Shown here piece by piece: positions 46,401-56,921 of a stretch of DNA of 64,000 nt. The notes beneath the pieces were generated by a model. It was given only the letters and a program-made list of their open reading frames with translations. It was not told where the DNA came from and did no database searches. A program made the translations under genes and the position numbers. The DNA is from Heligmosomoides polygyrus polygyrus (taxonomy: Eukaryota > Nematoda > Chromadorea > Rhabditida > Heligmosomidae). The DNA lies in NCBI GenBank assembly GCA_947396885.1, contig OX377205.1, forward strand, positions 74,248,969 to 74,312,968. The letters are read 5' to 3'. Numbering within the stretch: position 1 is the stretch's first letter; each line of letters starts with the position of its first letter.

Positions 46401-49400
46401 ATAGGGCCGTGAGATTACGCTACGGGAACAAACAGTGCCCAGTTTAATCGTTTTATACTTTTCAGACTGTGGATCATGCTGGGCGTTCGGTGCGTTCATT
46501 TTGTCTGTTTTCATTACACATTATCAGTAGCTGTCCTTTTGGCATAAGTCACACATAAAAGGCCATAAGAGATATCAGTGGGCACGACACTGCTGAACCT
46601 TTCGCTTCGAATTATTACAGGCTCTGACCATAATACGATAGGAAACCTTAAAAATTTGAGCATTCCAACGAATGTGTGCAAATTATGGCGCTATTGTACC
46701 CTCACGACTCAGAGGTCGATAATCAAATTTTCCTAAGATTCGCCTAGGTCGCCTGAGATTCATAATCTCAACCTAGCCGCAACATGAGCGTCCCCTACCG
46801 TACTTCGCTGTAATGCCTACGACGAACCTCAGATTCCTTAGAAAGAATAAAAATAAATGCAGTGTTCGTGATCAGCACTCCCAGTAATAGGGGAGTTTGG
46901 ACGAAATCGGTTATTCCACAGGCCGAAATTTTAAGAACGGATACCATATTCGTGGTCGGCACTACAAATAAGCCCCCGAAGAAGTTTGGGCGATGAATTT
47001 TCTTATTTCCGCAGACGAAGTACAGTAGCGCCAAAGTTTGTGCAACCGAGATTTGCGACAAGATGGACCACTTCCACATAGCCATGAACAAGGCCCATCT
47101 GTCTTAATTTTTGAGTTTCACATCAATTTTTTGTCGTTGGCCGAATACAACCTATCACTAGCCTTTAACATTTCTGATATTACATATGCATAGATTGAAG
47201 GTTGTACGATTGAGATTAACATCACATTTAAGGAGCCACATCTGCATTGGCAGATCGCATCAACATAAAGCGAAAGAACGCGTGGCCACCGGCCTACTTA
47301 TCTGTCCAGGTAAGCAATAGTTTAGTCAGGCTAAATCTCTTAAGGACATGACAGTTCCCTAACCAGAACTGGGGATTGTCCTCGTTCATGTGGTATGTAT
47401 GCGTTCAATGCTGAGTTTGAAGGGTAAAGGATGAAGCGCAGCGTTAATCAATCGCTTTTCGCGTGTAATTTATTTATTTTATTATTTCATTTATGGACGC
47501 ACGGAAAGTGCGTTCAAAACAGCTAGTATCCCAGTAGGTATAATAGTACGAAAATACATAGCTCATGTCGCCTAAGGACAATAAAACCCTAGTGAGAAAG
47601 AACAAAAAAGGGAACAACGCCAGTGGAAGAAAATGAAAAGAAAACGTCAACAGAAAACATCGAGAGGAGAGTAAGCAAAACAACATCAAATGGTTATGAA
47701 TAGCATGAGCTGAAAGAGCAAATAGACCCTTATATTCAGGAAACCTCTGAGCTAATGGCTTTATGAACTAGCAATTTGAAAGCGCAGAGTTTCATTGTAA
47801 GCGGAATTGAGCATTTGCGGATAAGAGTGTTCAAGACAGGAGTCGCTCTGGTGGAGAAAAATCTGGATCTGTTTTGTGTTCTTGAAACGCTGACCCTGAT
47901 ATTATGTAAACCACTCCTTGTCCTGGAAGGTACGAGCTGAAAAAATTGGGTTGGCTCAAGAGCAGTCTTACCAGTAACAATTTTAAAGGCCATGGTAAGG
48001 TCATTACTCTCCCTTCTCCTTTCCAGACTGGGTAATTCTAAAAGCTTTGACCGTGAATCTCCATTCGGGATAAAATCTCCATTCGACGCCACTACAGCGC
48101 AGCATCGGTTTCCTTGTGAAGCCGTTCTGACTACTTTCCAGAAATGTCTTTGTCTTTCTTTCTCAAGGTGTGGATTGAAACTAGTAGTGACCCTTTCAAC
48201 GATGGGACGAATGTAGGTCTTGTACGCTCTAATAGAAATTTTCGGATCCTTGCCTTCAAGTGCCTTGAAGAGCTTATAAGTACGTGCAGTGGCCTTGTTT
48301 ACAATGCTACGATAATGAGAAGTGAAGCATAGATTGTCAGTAATCAGGAAGCCGACGTCACGTGCTTCTATAACACATTCCAGTAATTCTAGTTCTAGGT
48401 GATGTCGTGGAGGTAATTTGAACGTGTATTTGCAACTGCAACGGCTTGCGTTGCCCAGCCGATGGACAAGCCCGTGACTTATCCTTCCAGGAAAAGTTTG
48501 GTGCCACTTCACCGACCCGGAGGGACAAAATGCTTAGTTGGGCTGGGCGGGTAATCCGAACCAAGAACCCGAAATTGGGGCACGTGACAGCCGGCGCCTC
48601 CTCCGATTGCGCCACGCGCCCGATGAAGATTTTGTGCCACTGATAACGTGCATTACAAATACAACAACGACGAAAACGAGGGTTACTGACATCTGAACAG
48701 TAATGCTGACGAGGTCAGTGGCCAGATTCAACGACTTCAGCAACGTAATGGTGGAAATACTGCCGAAATCCTTGATAGCGCGGCTTATCAACAAGCATTT
48801 CACCATATCGCTTGTTGATAAGCAGCGTTATCAGGAATTTAGACAGTATTTTCACAGCTAGATTGCTGTAAGTCGCTGATGAATCTTGTCTCAACTGTTT
48901 TCGCCTCGTTCCTTCATGAGTTTGCAATAAAGAATGAGCGCATCACGAAATCCCACCAGGAATGAATTCAGCTTCCCATGGAACTTCACATAGAGACCTG
49001 CGTCATGTAAAAGAGTTTGAAAAGTTGATTGTAAACATGCGGACCACATTTGCTAAATGGATGTGCTAATAGGGTACTGGTCAGCCTACACTTTGATCTA
49101 TAAGGGTGGATATGACTATATTCATTTGTCTACATGTTTTCTTTCTGGCGTCGCAGTTAAATGATGGCCCTTCACACGACAAGGAAACGGAAATGGCCGA
49201 CTTACAGTTGTTTCCAGTGAGAAAGTCATCAATACAGACCTAGTACCTCGCCCCTCAAAGGGGACTTCTAATGCGCAGACGATGAACGCGATGAAGGCGC
49301 CTAGCATGTCACTCAGGGATGCACACAAAATTCTGTGCGTTAAATTTTTTAACGAAATTTTTTAACGGAAAATTTTCGTTAAATTTCCGGTAAATCGTTA

Positions 49401-52400
49401 AATTTCGTTTAAAAATAAAAAAGGCTGAAAACCATTATTTCAAGAGAAAAAACAATAAAAAGTTAGAAAAACAATGAACAACATATGCGCTACAACTTCA
49501 AAAGGTCAACAGCTATAGTTCAAGGAATGGAGTGTAACATTGCGGTGTAAGATAAACAATTCAACATCAACAAACACAGAAAAATAAACAAGCCTTCAGC
49601 AACAAGCTATCTACAGGGTGCTGAATAAGAACAGGTATGGAATTATCATTCAAGATTATCAACGACAAGGCATCTTAAAGTGCGCAATCAGGGAGGTACC
49701 CGGAGTTCCCCTCCCTTTTTTGTCTGACTGTTCTACGAGCATATGCAATCTCGACCCACCAGCCCGCTAGTACAGAAAGAACTAATAAAATACATAGTAG
49801 TTCTTGTTTGAACTCTGGGCGAGGTAATAAAATACAATTAAAAGCCTATCAGCGGAATGTTATAACGCACGATTTTCTAGTGCCTCGTGGGTGGGACCAA
49901 TCCAGTTTTTCCATTTTTTGCAACGTACAACGGGACCTTGACGCGGCATCGGTCACACGGTCCCACACTGCCGATGTTAACGTTCATGGAAAGAAGCTTT
50001 CCCAATTTTTGTTATCAGCGTTTTTCTAAAATGTTTAAAATACGTCCACCGGCCGAAAGCATTCTCTCCGTCTCGACTGTTCCAGGTGGTGGGCAAAAGT
50101 ATTCTGGGATAAGCAAGGCCAGGTGAAAATAGGCATATCTTACGAGGAGATCAAACAAGTACCTTTGTTTATTCGTTGACGTGCTTGGGGGCTCCGCGAA
50201 GAAATTTCTAGCTCCAAAATGCATTAAAGGCTAAAGATAAATGGTGGCGTTATTCAATCCCTTTTGTCCCTTTAGAAATGCGCCACGCATTCTACTTCTA
50301 TGTACGGGATATCGTAGAGGCGATTTAAATGCGTATTTGGCCAAGCAATGAGTTGCGGTGGCCAGACGATGAACAAATCAGCGCTTTGACCTTCCCAGAC
50401 AAGTCAGACTGGTACCAATTCACCGACCCCGGTGGGATGAAAGGATTGGTTGGTCTGGGCGGGAAATCCGAACCAGGAACCTGGTATCGGGTGCATGCGA
50501 CAGCTGGCACCTAGTCCGACTGCGCTATATGCGCCCAAAATACCTCTATAGTAGGCCGTATTAATTGACTCAAACAAGATTTGAATCTAAATTTTCTGCT
50601 TTCATGGCGTAGACTTTGACGTCGTAATATAGAGGACGGCGTTACACAGTCCTTTTTGGGATGCGCCAAGCGCTCTACTTTAACGAGATATCGTGTAGGC
50701 GACTTTAATGCGTGTTTCTCCATACAATGACTTAAGATGGTCGGTCGATGAACAAATCAGCCTTATCCTTCCCAGATAAGTCTGGTACCAATTCGTCGAC
50801 CCCGGAAGGATGGAGGGCCTTGTTGAACTAAGCGGAAAATCGGAACCAGGAACCTGGAACCTGGTATCGGGTGCAAGCAACCTCCGGCACTTCCTCCGAC
50901 TGCGCTACACGCGCCTATAAAATGCATTATTTCCAAGAATTCAAAACAAATTCATCAAAACATTAAAATATTCTTGCTGATTTCAATAGTTTTTTCTGGA
51001 ACAGTCCTAATCGGGAGGATGAGACCTGCTCATTAGAGGATACTAAGGGTAAATGTGATAAACTCACTGAGAAAAAAGTCCGTTAAAAATTCCGTTAAAT
51101 TTCTAAAAATTTCCGTTAAGTCGTTAAGCCAGATTTTAAGGAAAAACGCCGTTAATTCGTTAAATTTGTTAAATTCGGTAACCGTTAAATGTGCACCCCT
51201 GATGTCACTCACCCTCCGTATCGGTCGCCCCACATCTCAATGCTTTAGGAGCTTTAGTGAGGATCGCAAAGATTTTCCCATGAGTTAGGGTCTAGGTTTT
51301 TTGGTAGAAGCCGTTAATGTGAGCGGAGAGGCAGAGACGCAGCAAACCAATCAGATCGCATCGAACGGGTGTGCCATTCAAGGAGGGAATGTACAGTTGG
51401 TGCCCTGATTTTCTGGCACTTGTACGCTCACAAGTGCTCTGATTTGGTGGCGCACTCCCGCCCATGTAGGCCACATTAACGACTTGCACCAATTTTTTTC
51501 TTTCTTCAAGCAAGAATTAAATTTTCTGAGGTGTAAGAAATTCCAACTTACCATATTATCCTGACTAAATGTTTATTTCATTTTCACATAGATAGTTGAA
51601 ACTGCAATTTCTGCGCGAACGAAACCCAACCGCTTCGCATGAGCTCACACAGGCAAGGCAAACGTTTGGATTGCGCGTGAAATCCTTGCCATCGGAATGC
51701 ATGATTCGCGTCTTTTTGTGCTAAACGCTGACGATTCGATTACTCTCGGAGGTTTCTCCTCTTCAGGAAGTGATTGACTGCTCGGGCGCTGGAACTTGTG
51801 TGGCTGGTGGAGAACCTGGCGGTGTTTACAAATACGCCAAAGAACACGGAATTCCGCACGAGACCTGCAACAATTATCAGGCTAGAGATGGACGTAAGTC
51901 TGACCCTTCAAGAAAGAGCGGCGTTAAGGTGTCAATTAAAGCACATTGAAGCATCAATCAGGTCCGCTGGCACCTTGCTCTTGTAAAAAACCGACGCATA
52001 CCTTTAAAATCGATGGAGTCGATACCGACCCAGTATCGATGCCATCGAATTTAAAGCTATGAACGCTCGCTGTGACCGTTTCAGGATGCGACCCCTACAA
52101 CAGATGCGGATCGTGCTGGCCGGGAGACTGCTTCTCCATCCAAAACTACACGCTTTACAAGGTGAAGGAATACGGTAAGTATGTGTACTGTACCGGACCC
52201 TCCCAAGAGCACTCACAACCATGCTCCCACCCTTCTAAGTGACGAAGGAGATCTCTGTTTTAGCATGCTGACCTTTGTAACACTCCCACACTGTCTTCAG
52301 GTACGGTAAGCGGAATTGATAAGATGAAGGCCGAGATCTACCATCACGGACCGATCGCTTGCGGAATCGCAGCGACAAAAGCCTTCGAATCCTATGCTGG

Positions 52401-53348
52401 AGGAATCTACAAGGTTGGACTGATTGCGAGAGCTGCACTCCGTGTTGCGTTGCCTCCCCTCCATTGCTGCTAATCCATCCCGCTAAACTGGAGTCTATTT
52501 CAGGAGGACACCGACGAGGGCATCGATCACATCATCTCCGTACATGGATGGGGTGTGGATCATGACAGTGGAGTGGAGTACTGGATAGGGCGCAACTCGT
52601 GGGGAACTCCGTGGGGAGAACAAGGCTGGTTCCGTGTGGTCACGTCCGCCTACAAGGACGCTGGGAGCAAGTACAACTTGAAGGTAATGGCTTTGAACAA
52701 TGGCTTAACCCAGCGTAACAAAAGCAAGTGCGAGTCCCGAAGAGCAAAGCCATGTTGTAAAACCATGTAAGCCCTGTACGGTAGTGGCGGTACGCAGTTC
52801 CACGTAATGAGGTCCGCCCTTCAATGGCGGTCCGATCCTCTCTCTAAGCGTTGTTACTATCAGTTATGGAAATGCTCAAAAGGATGAGCTTCTTATGGAC
52901 GCGGCAGCTTCGCGATTCCGGAGGTGCGACTGCAACGCGAAGATACTTGTCTGGCACACATTGAATCCGAATGCATCATTTTCGAATATTCAATTCAGAT
53001 ATTACGATCCAAATCATGCAAAAATTCGGGGTCCTGAAATTAGCGTCATCCGAACGATTCTCTAAAGATTTTTTCCGCCCAATGTATCGAACGAATCATT
53101 TCCGGATATATCCGATTCAGATGTTCCGATCCGAATCATCCCAAAATCGGAGTCGTTGGATCCGAATCATCCAATTAGCCAAAGATTTTCGATCTAATCC
53201 AATGTACAGTGTCTGTAGCGGTAGCGCTCAAACGCACACTTTTGTGCTAAGCGGGGGTGTACAGGAATGCTTTCGGATGTTTAGCACTCAGTCTCATGAA
53301 CAATTTCAGATCGAACAAGACTGCGTGTGGGCCGACCCGATCGTCTAG
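43464..53348 (+). CDS. cpz-1: Cathepsin Z-like cysteine protease (papain family C1A)
   Basis: Secreted or lysosomal carboxypeptidase of the cathepsin Z/X group; the C. elegans cpz-1 counterpart acts in moulting (family knowledge). Exons: 43464-about 43564, 43912-43962, 45800-45924, 46466-about 46510, [candidate 49157-49216], 51767-51893, 52085-52174, 52301-52413, 52504-52683, 53310-53348. Features in order: signal peptide [15 protein letters not shown]; short pro-region; NQHIPQYCGSCW with oxyanion Gln and active Cys; [47 protein letters not shown] (active His); [18 protein letters not shown] (active Asn); C-terminal DCVWADPIV. All 3' exons agree in phase. The exon after YCGSCW is weak: it needs a GTTTTC donor and reads [13 protein letters not shown], poorly like the family. 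Poly(A) signals AATAAA lie about 50 bp after the stop. Confidence 0.85.
44837..45569 (-). mobile_element. Decayed Tc1-like transposon (733 bp), copy B only
   Basis: Ends are inverted (left CAGGGTGAGCCGTAAATATG, right complement CAGGGTGCGCCATAAATATG) with TA on the right and GA, probably mutated TA, on the left. Copy A has the uninterrupted sequence near 33550. The minus strand retains transposase pieces: [20 protein letters not shown] and [18 protein letters not shown], the PDLNP-LDY block with the catalytic acidic residue lost. It sits in cathepsin intron 2. Confidence 0.88.
46680..47700. repeat. Dispersed repeat related to the 21.3-kb foldback (copy B)
   Basis: Counterpart of 34.58-35.45 and 36.73-36.90 kb. 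It includes the empty site of the 1.27-kb Tc1-like element near 47540. No gene was recognised. Confidence 0.45.
47736..48398 (-). mobile_element. CR1-like RT C-terminal fragment (copy B), open
   Basis: An uninterrupted minus-strand frame (extending to 48512 through the SINE) reads [60 protein letters not shown], then [20 protein letters not shown] and a terminal stop. It lacks the RT catalytic core. Copy A of the same fragment is frameshifted and carries a MITE. Confidence 0.8.
48399..48622 (-). repeat. tRNA-derived SINE-like repeat, 3'-truncated (copy B)
   Basis: Head complement GGGCGCGTGGCGCAATCGGA (A box) and GGTTCGGATTACCCG (B box). It adjoins the RT fragment and supplies the first ~40 codons of the open frame 48512-47736. 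Confidence 0.75.
50230..50536 (-). repeat. tRNA-derived SINE-like repeat inside hAT element
   Basis: Complement: GGGCGCATATAGCGCAGTCG (A box), CCTGGTTCGGATTTCCCG (B box), body and tail as at 55689-55958. Confidence 0.8.
50630..50916 (-). repeat. tRNA-derived SINE-like repeat inside hAT element, second copy
   Basis: Complement: GGCGCGTGTAGCGCAGTCGG head, then GGTTCCGATTTTCCG as a mutated B box. It lies about 95 bp from the preceding copy in the same orientation, suggesting nested insertion or tandem duplication. Confidence 0.8.
52950..53215. repeat. TCCGAAT/ATTCGGA-rich repeat in last cathepsin intron
   Basis: It is dense in CCGAATCAT and GATTCGGA-like words, resembling those at 9.2, 22.7 and 55.3 kb. 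No ends were resolved. Confidence 0.5.
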
Positions 53349-53419
53349 TTGAAGCCGCCACCTTCCGCCTATCTGTGAATACAAGAAGTTCAACATCAAT
53401 AAATAAATATTTGTCACAT

Positions 53420-54210
53420 ATTTCTCACTCGATCCGACACCATCGACGGCACTTTCTCCCCATTCATACTCTACATCAGAGACGATGAGTTCATCAAATC
53501 GATTACATCGATTGACCGCATACACGCGCGGCTGCCGAGAGCCGATCGATAAACAGAGTACGGGACGTTTGATTGGGGTTAGCGACTGTTCCGTGGGATT
53601 TGAAGCCCTACTGCACACTGCTACCTTTCAGTACTCTCTGGTCTTGCCCTCTTTCGAGTCCTACTGAGAATTCTGATTTCGTCGACTCTATTATGTACCA
53701 GAAATCCCACAAAAAAAATTATTTGGGAAGCAACCAGGAGGAACGTTCGACAAAGCATTTCTGCAACCTATACTTGATGGTGGAGGTTCTCAATAGGAGT
53801 GGTAGGAGTTGAATTGTGAAATTACCTTTGTGCTGAAGCAGGGGACACGCTGTATACAGTTGCGAGTGGAAGTATTGCCCTCTTTGGCCGCTCCCTCATA
53901 GTGCACAGATCGTTAACCCGCTAGCGATCAGCGATGTCCGGTTGAGAATGGATGGAACTGTCGTTTTTTCGCGTCAGCACCTCCCTGGCGCTAAGCTTGT
54001 TCCGCAAAAGCACCTCCTTCAACCCCTTCGCCACAGTTTTGGGCAATGTTGTCCGACGATAATATGCTGCACCAGGCAGCCTCGAGCGATGCCAGATGAA
54101 AAAGTGACTTCTTTCTCGCAAAACTTTGCGGCTTTTTCAGCAAATCATATTAGTGTGTCACACATGGAATGTCGCTTCAGACCGAAAAGTTAAATTCATA
54201 CAAAGCAATT
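53420..54210. other. Intergenic region after cathepsin Z
   Basis: Short frames show no family motif. It may contain the 3' flank of the mariner relic that follows. Confidence 0.3.
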
Positions 54211-54221
54211 AAAGCCAAACT

Positions 54222-54868
54222 TTACATGGTAATATATTTCCCACAATTATCAACAACCTTTCTCCATTGTACAAGCAAAGATGGGATCCCGTCTTCAAGT
54301 GCATGAGCTGGCTGGGCATCGAGAAAGTTGGTCACCCAAATCCAAATTTCGTCGTTGTCGACGAACTTCTTCCCAGCCAAAGCGTGCTGCATCGAGCGGA
54401 ATATGTGGTAGTCGGACGGGGCAATGCCAAGGCTGTACAGTGGATGAGACAAAACGGTCCAACCAAGTTCCTCAATTTTTCTGCTGAACGACTTTTGTGA
54501 TACGAGGTCTCGCTTGAGCATACAAGAAGTTGGTAAAGGACGTGTCAATCGCTTTGGATTTAAATTTGGAGTATGATTTGAAGCAGACAAGTTCTACTGC
54601 AAGCTCCCGAGGCGATCTTGTCGGATCAGCTTCAAAGGCAGTCCGTGAAAAGTCGCTATCCAGGATAGGCGTCTGTCTTCCGTGCCCTTCCTTCGTCTTC
54701 TAGCCTTTCGTCGCCTACGGCAAGACGTTGAAACCACCACTCCCATTGCGTTTTGAAAACGATCTCTTCGCCAAAGGCAGCTACCAACAAATGATACGAT
54801 TTCGCAGCGGATTTTTTCAATTTGAAGTCGTAGAGCAGACACGCGCGCACAATCATTGTCTGGTCCAT
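54222..54868 (-). mobile_element. Mariner transposase relic with internal deletion
   Basis: The N-terminal part (54868-54656) reads MDQTMIVRACLLYDFKLKKS and WWFQRLAVGDERLEDEGRAR (mariner helix-turn-helix). The C-terminal part (about 54490-54222) reads KIEELGWTVLSHPLYSLGIA, PSDYHIFRSMQHALAGKKFV with the third catalytic Asp, and WRKVVDNCGKYI. The stretch with the first two catalytic Asp residues is missing or scrambled. It is a different lineage from the mariner at 18.3-19.5 kb. Confidence 0.85.
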
Positions 54869-55139
54869 TGTAGTCTGAAAACCTAAATTTTAGAAACCGA
54901 TGAAGAAATACTAGGGAATGATGTAGAAAAAAGGATATGTACAAGATGAAACGCCACGAAAAGCTAACTCTTGTAAGTGAGCTCACAATCGATGCGAATA
55001 ACTGTGAAGAGAAGGCCACGATGTATGCGACTTCACGTGTGGGACAACCTAACACATTTACTAGTTCGTTTAATCAGCGAATAAACGCTTGTCGTGAAGA
55101 GGTAAAAAGCTGTTTATCAGTGACCTCTTTTCTATAGTT

Positions 55140-55625
55140 ATGCTCCCAGAAAATTTTCGAGCATTCGAAACAGGAGTACATTCGAAAGCTATGATTTTCA
55201 AATATCTGAGTCGAATTGAAAACTCAAACGTGATTCACTCGAGTACACCTACTCTACTAGGTCACCTGGGCATAACTATTTGACTATTCCAAATTAATTA
55301 TTCTGGTATACGGATTTACATTTAGCACTCGAATTGCACTTTTCGAACAGATGAACAATTTGGGCTACATGGGAATTTTCGGATACTCGAATCATTTTCG
55401 AGTACCGACAATTTTTGAACACTGGAATCCGGATATGTCCGAAGAACGTGACTTTTCTGAATATTCAAATTTCTGAATATTTCTGAATATTTAGAGAGTC
55501 GAACAACGCGATTTCCTACTTATATTAACCCGAGTACATTCGAAAAGGACGATCTTTCCAATAATCGAATTCGAATGAAGATCACTCGAATACCTATTTT
55601 GCATAGGTCATTCGAGTACAACTAT
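55140..55625. repeat. TTCGAAT/ATTCGAG-rich repeat
   Basis: AT-rich sequence in which GAATATTC, TTCGAA and ACTCGAAT words recur in both orientations, as at 9.13-9.35 kb. Confidence 0.55.
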
Positions 55626-55688
55626 ATAAACATTTCCTTTTTTCTAACTAACTGACTTTTCCTTTCCCTAACCATAAGCTGTACCCAG

Positions 55689-55958
55689 GGGCGCGTGTAG
55701 CGCAGTCGGAGGAGGCGCCGACTGCCGCCTGCACCCGATACCAGGTTCTTGGTTCGGATTTCCCTCCCAGGCAAACCAAGCCTTCCCTCCGGGTTCTCTG
55801 GGAAGGATGAAGCGCTGACTTGTTCATCGGCTAGCCACCCCAAGTCATTGTAAGGCCAACTACGCATCCAAATCGCATCCACGACATCCCGTAGAAGTAG
55901 AATGCGTGGCGCATCCCAAAAGGGATTGAGTAACGCCGTCCTTTATCCTTATCCTTAA
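55689..55958 (+). repeat. tRNA-derived SINE-like repeat, best reference copy
   Basis: Plus-strand head GCGCGTGTAGCGCAGTCGGA contains a canonical A box. CTTGGTTCGGATTTCCC (55749-55765) is the B box, about 50 nt downstream as in tRNA genes. A ~170-bp body follows, ending AACGCCGTCCTTTATCC and a TTATCCTTAA tail. No protein is encoded. Confidence 0.85.
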
Positions 55959-55965
55959 GCTGTAC

Positions 55966-56915
55966 CAATTGCTGTCGCTTGAAAAATCAAGTCCTCCCAC
56001 AAACTTCGGCTTCGCCACTCAGAGCTATACCACAGAAAATTCTATTGCAAACACTCGACAACCCGCTGCTCTCACTGAATTCTCGAAAATGAGTTCAGCG
56101 GTATATACGTGGTTGAGAACCTGTCAATGCGCATGAATCCCATCAAGCCCAAAACATCGGCTCATCAACTCGGTGACAGCAACCCACACCAGCCGGCATG
56201 AACCACTTCTACCATACCAAATGGTTAGTTGCGAACAAACCCAATTATAGCGGCAGATATAAGGCTTTTCCATTTCATCAAAACGTATTTTCAATGCGTT
56301 CCTGACAGGTCTTTGGTCTGGATACTGTCTGAAAGAAGGAGAACTAACGAACGACCTTTAAGAAAATATTTTATTACATTTTGATGTTGTATAAACCCTC
56401 TTCTGCAATAAATATTGCAGTCTTCCATAAATACTCACGTATCACAGCTTCGAGATTAGAAACTATATACATAAATGACTAGCCAATAGAGTTGTAAAAC
56501 AATTTGTAGCTGCCTTCTTTCAAGCAGCCGCGGCATTCTTCCATATCTGTCTATCACAGAAAGAACTCTAACAACGAAGAACAAGCAAATACCGAACCCA
56601 TGAGCCTTCACAACACTTTTTCGGACCGATATCGCTCTTCGTGGCCGAGCCTCAGCTGAAAGTCCTGAAGCTCTAACTGACGTTGTCCAGTGGACGCATG
56701 ACACTGAAGACCCAACCGCAAGAACGACGTCGGCCTCTCACAACCGCACTTGGCAAGTGCTTCAATATGGATAATTCACTGAGGGAAAAGGAGAGACGAC
56801 GTGAGCAACCATTCCCAAGATATTGGGCAGAACAGCAGTAGTGACGGAGAAACACTACCCTTCTATCCCACCTAAAGCAGCTTCTCGAGAGGTCAAAGGC
56901 ACATCCACATGAGGT
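55966..56915. other. Intergenic region left of WDR11
   Basis: No feature recognised; presumed 3' flank of the minus-strand gene. Poly(A)-like AATAAA complements occur near 56.4 kb. Confidence 0.3.
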
Positions 56916-56921
56916 GATCGG

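Larger units (their letters stand above)
41245..48805. repeat. Segmental duplication, copy B
   Basis: Direct repeat of 29360-38092, and this copy is contiguous with the cathepsin Z 3' exons. The two copies differ by several percent plus TE insertions; coding exons are far better conserved than introns. Similarity ends at CACCATATC near 48805. Confidence 0.9.
49314..51201. mobile_element. hAT-type non-autonomous DNA transposon in cathepsin intron
   Basis: Termini CAGGGATGCACA (left) and, complemented, CAGGGGTGCACA (right), followed by TTAACG-rich subterminal sequence on both sides. A perfect 8-bp target duplication ATGTCACT is at 49306-49313 and 51202-51209, the hAT hallmark. The 1.9-kb interior has no transposase; it holds two SINE copies. 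A related right half is at 40.26-41.10 kb. Confidence 0.92.

Noticed and set aside
52085..52174. CGSCW at residues [10 protein letters not shown] as the protease active site
   Set aside because: This second CGSCW is a conserved structural block of cathepsin Z; the catalytic Cys is in YCGSCW of exon 4.
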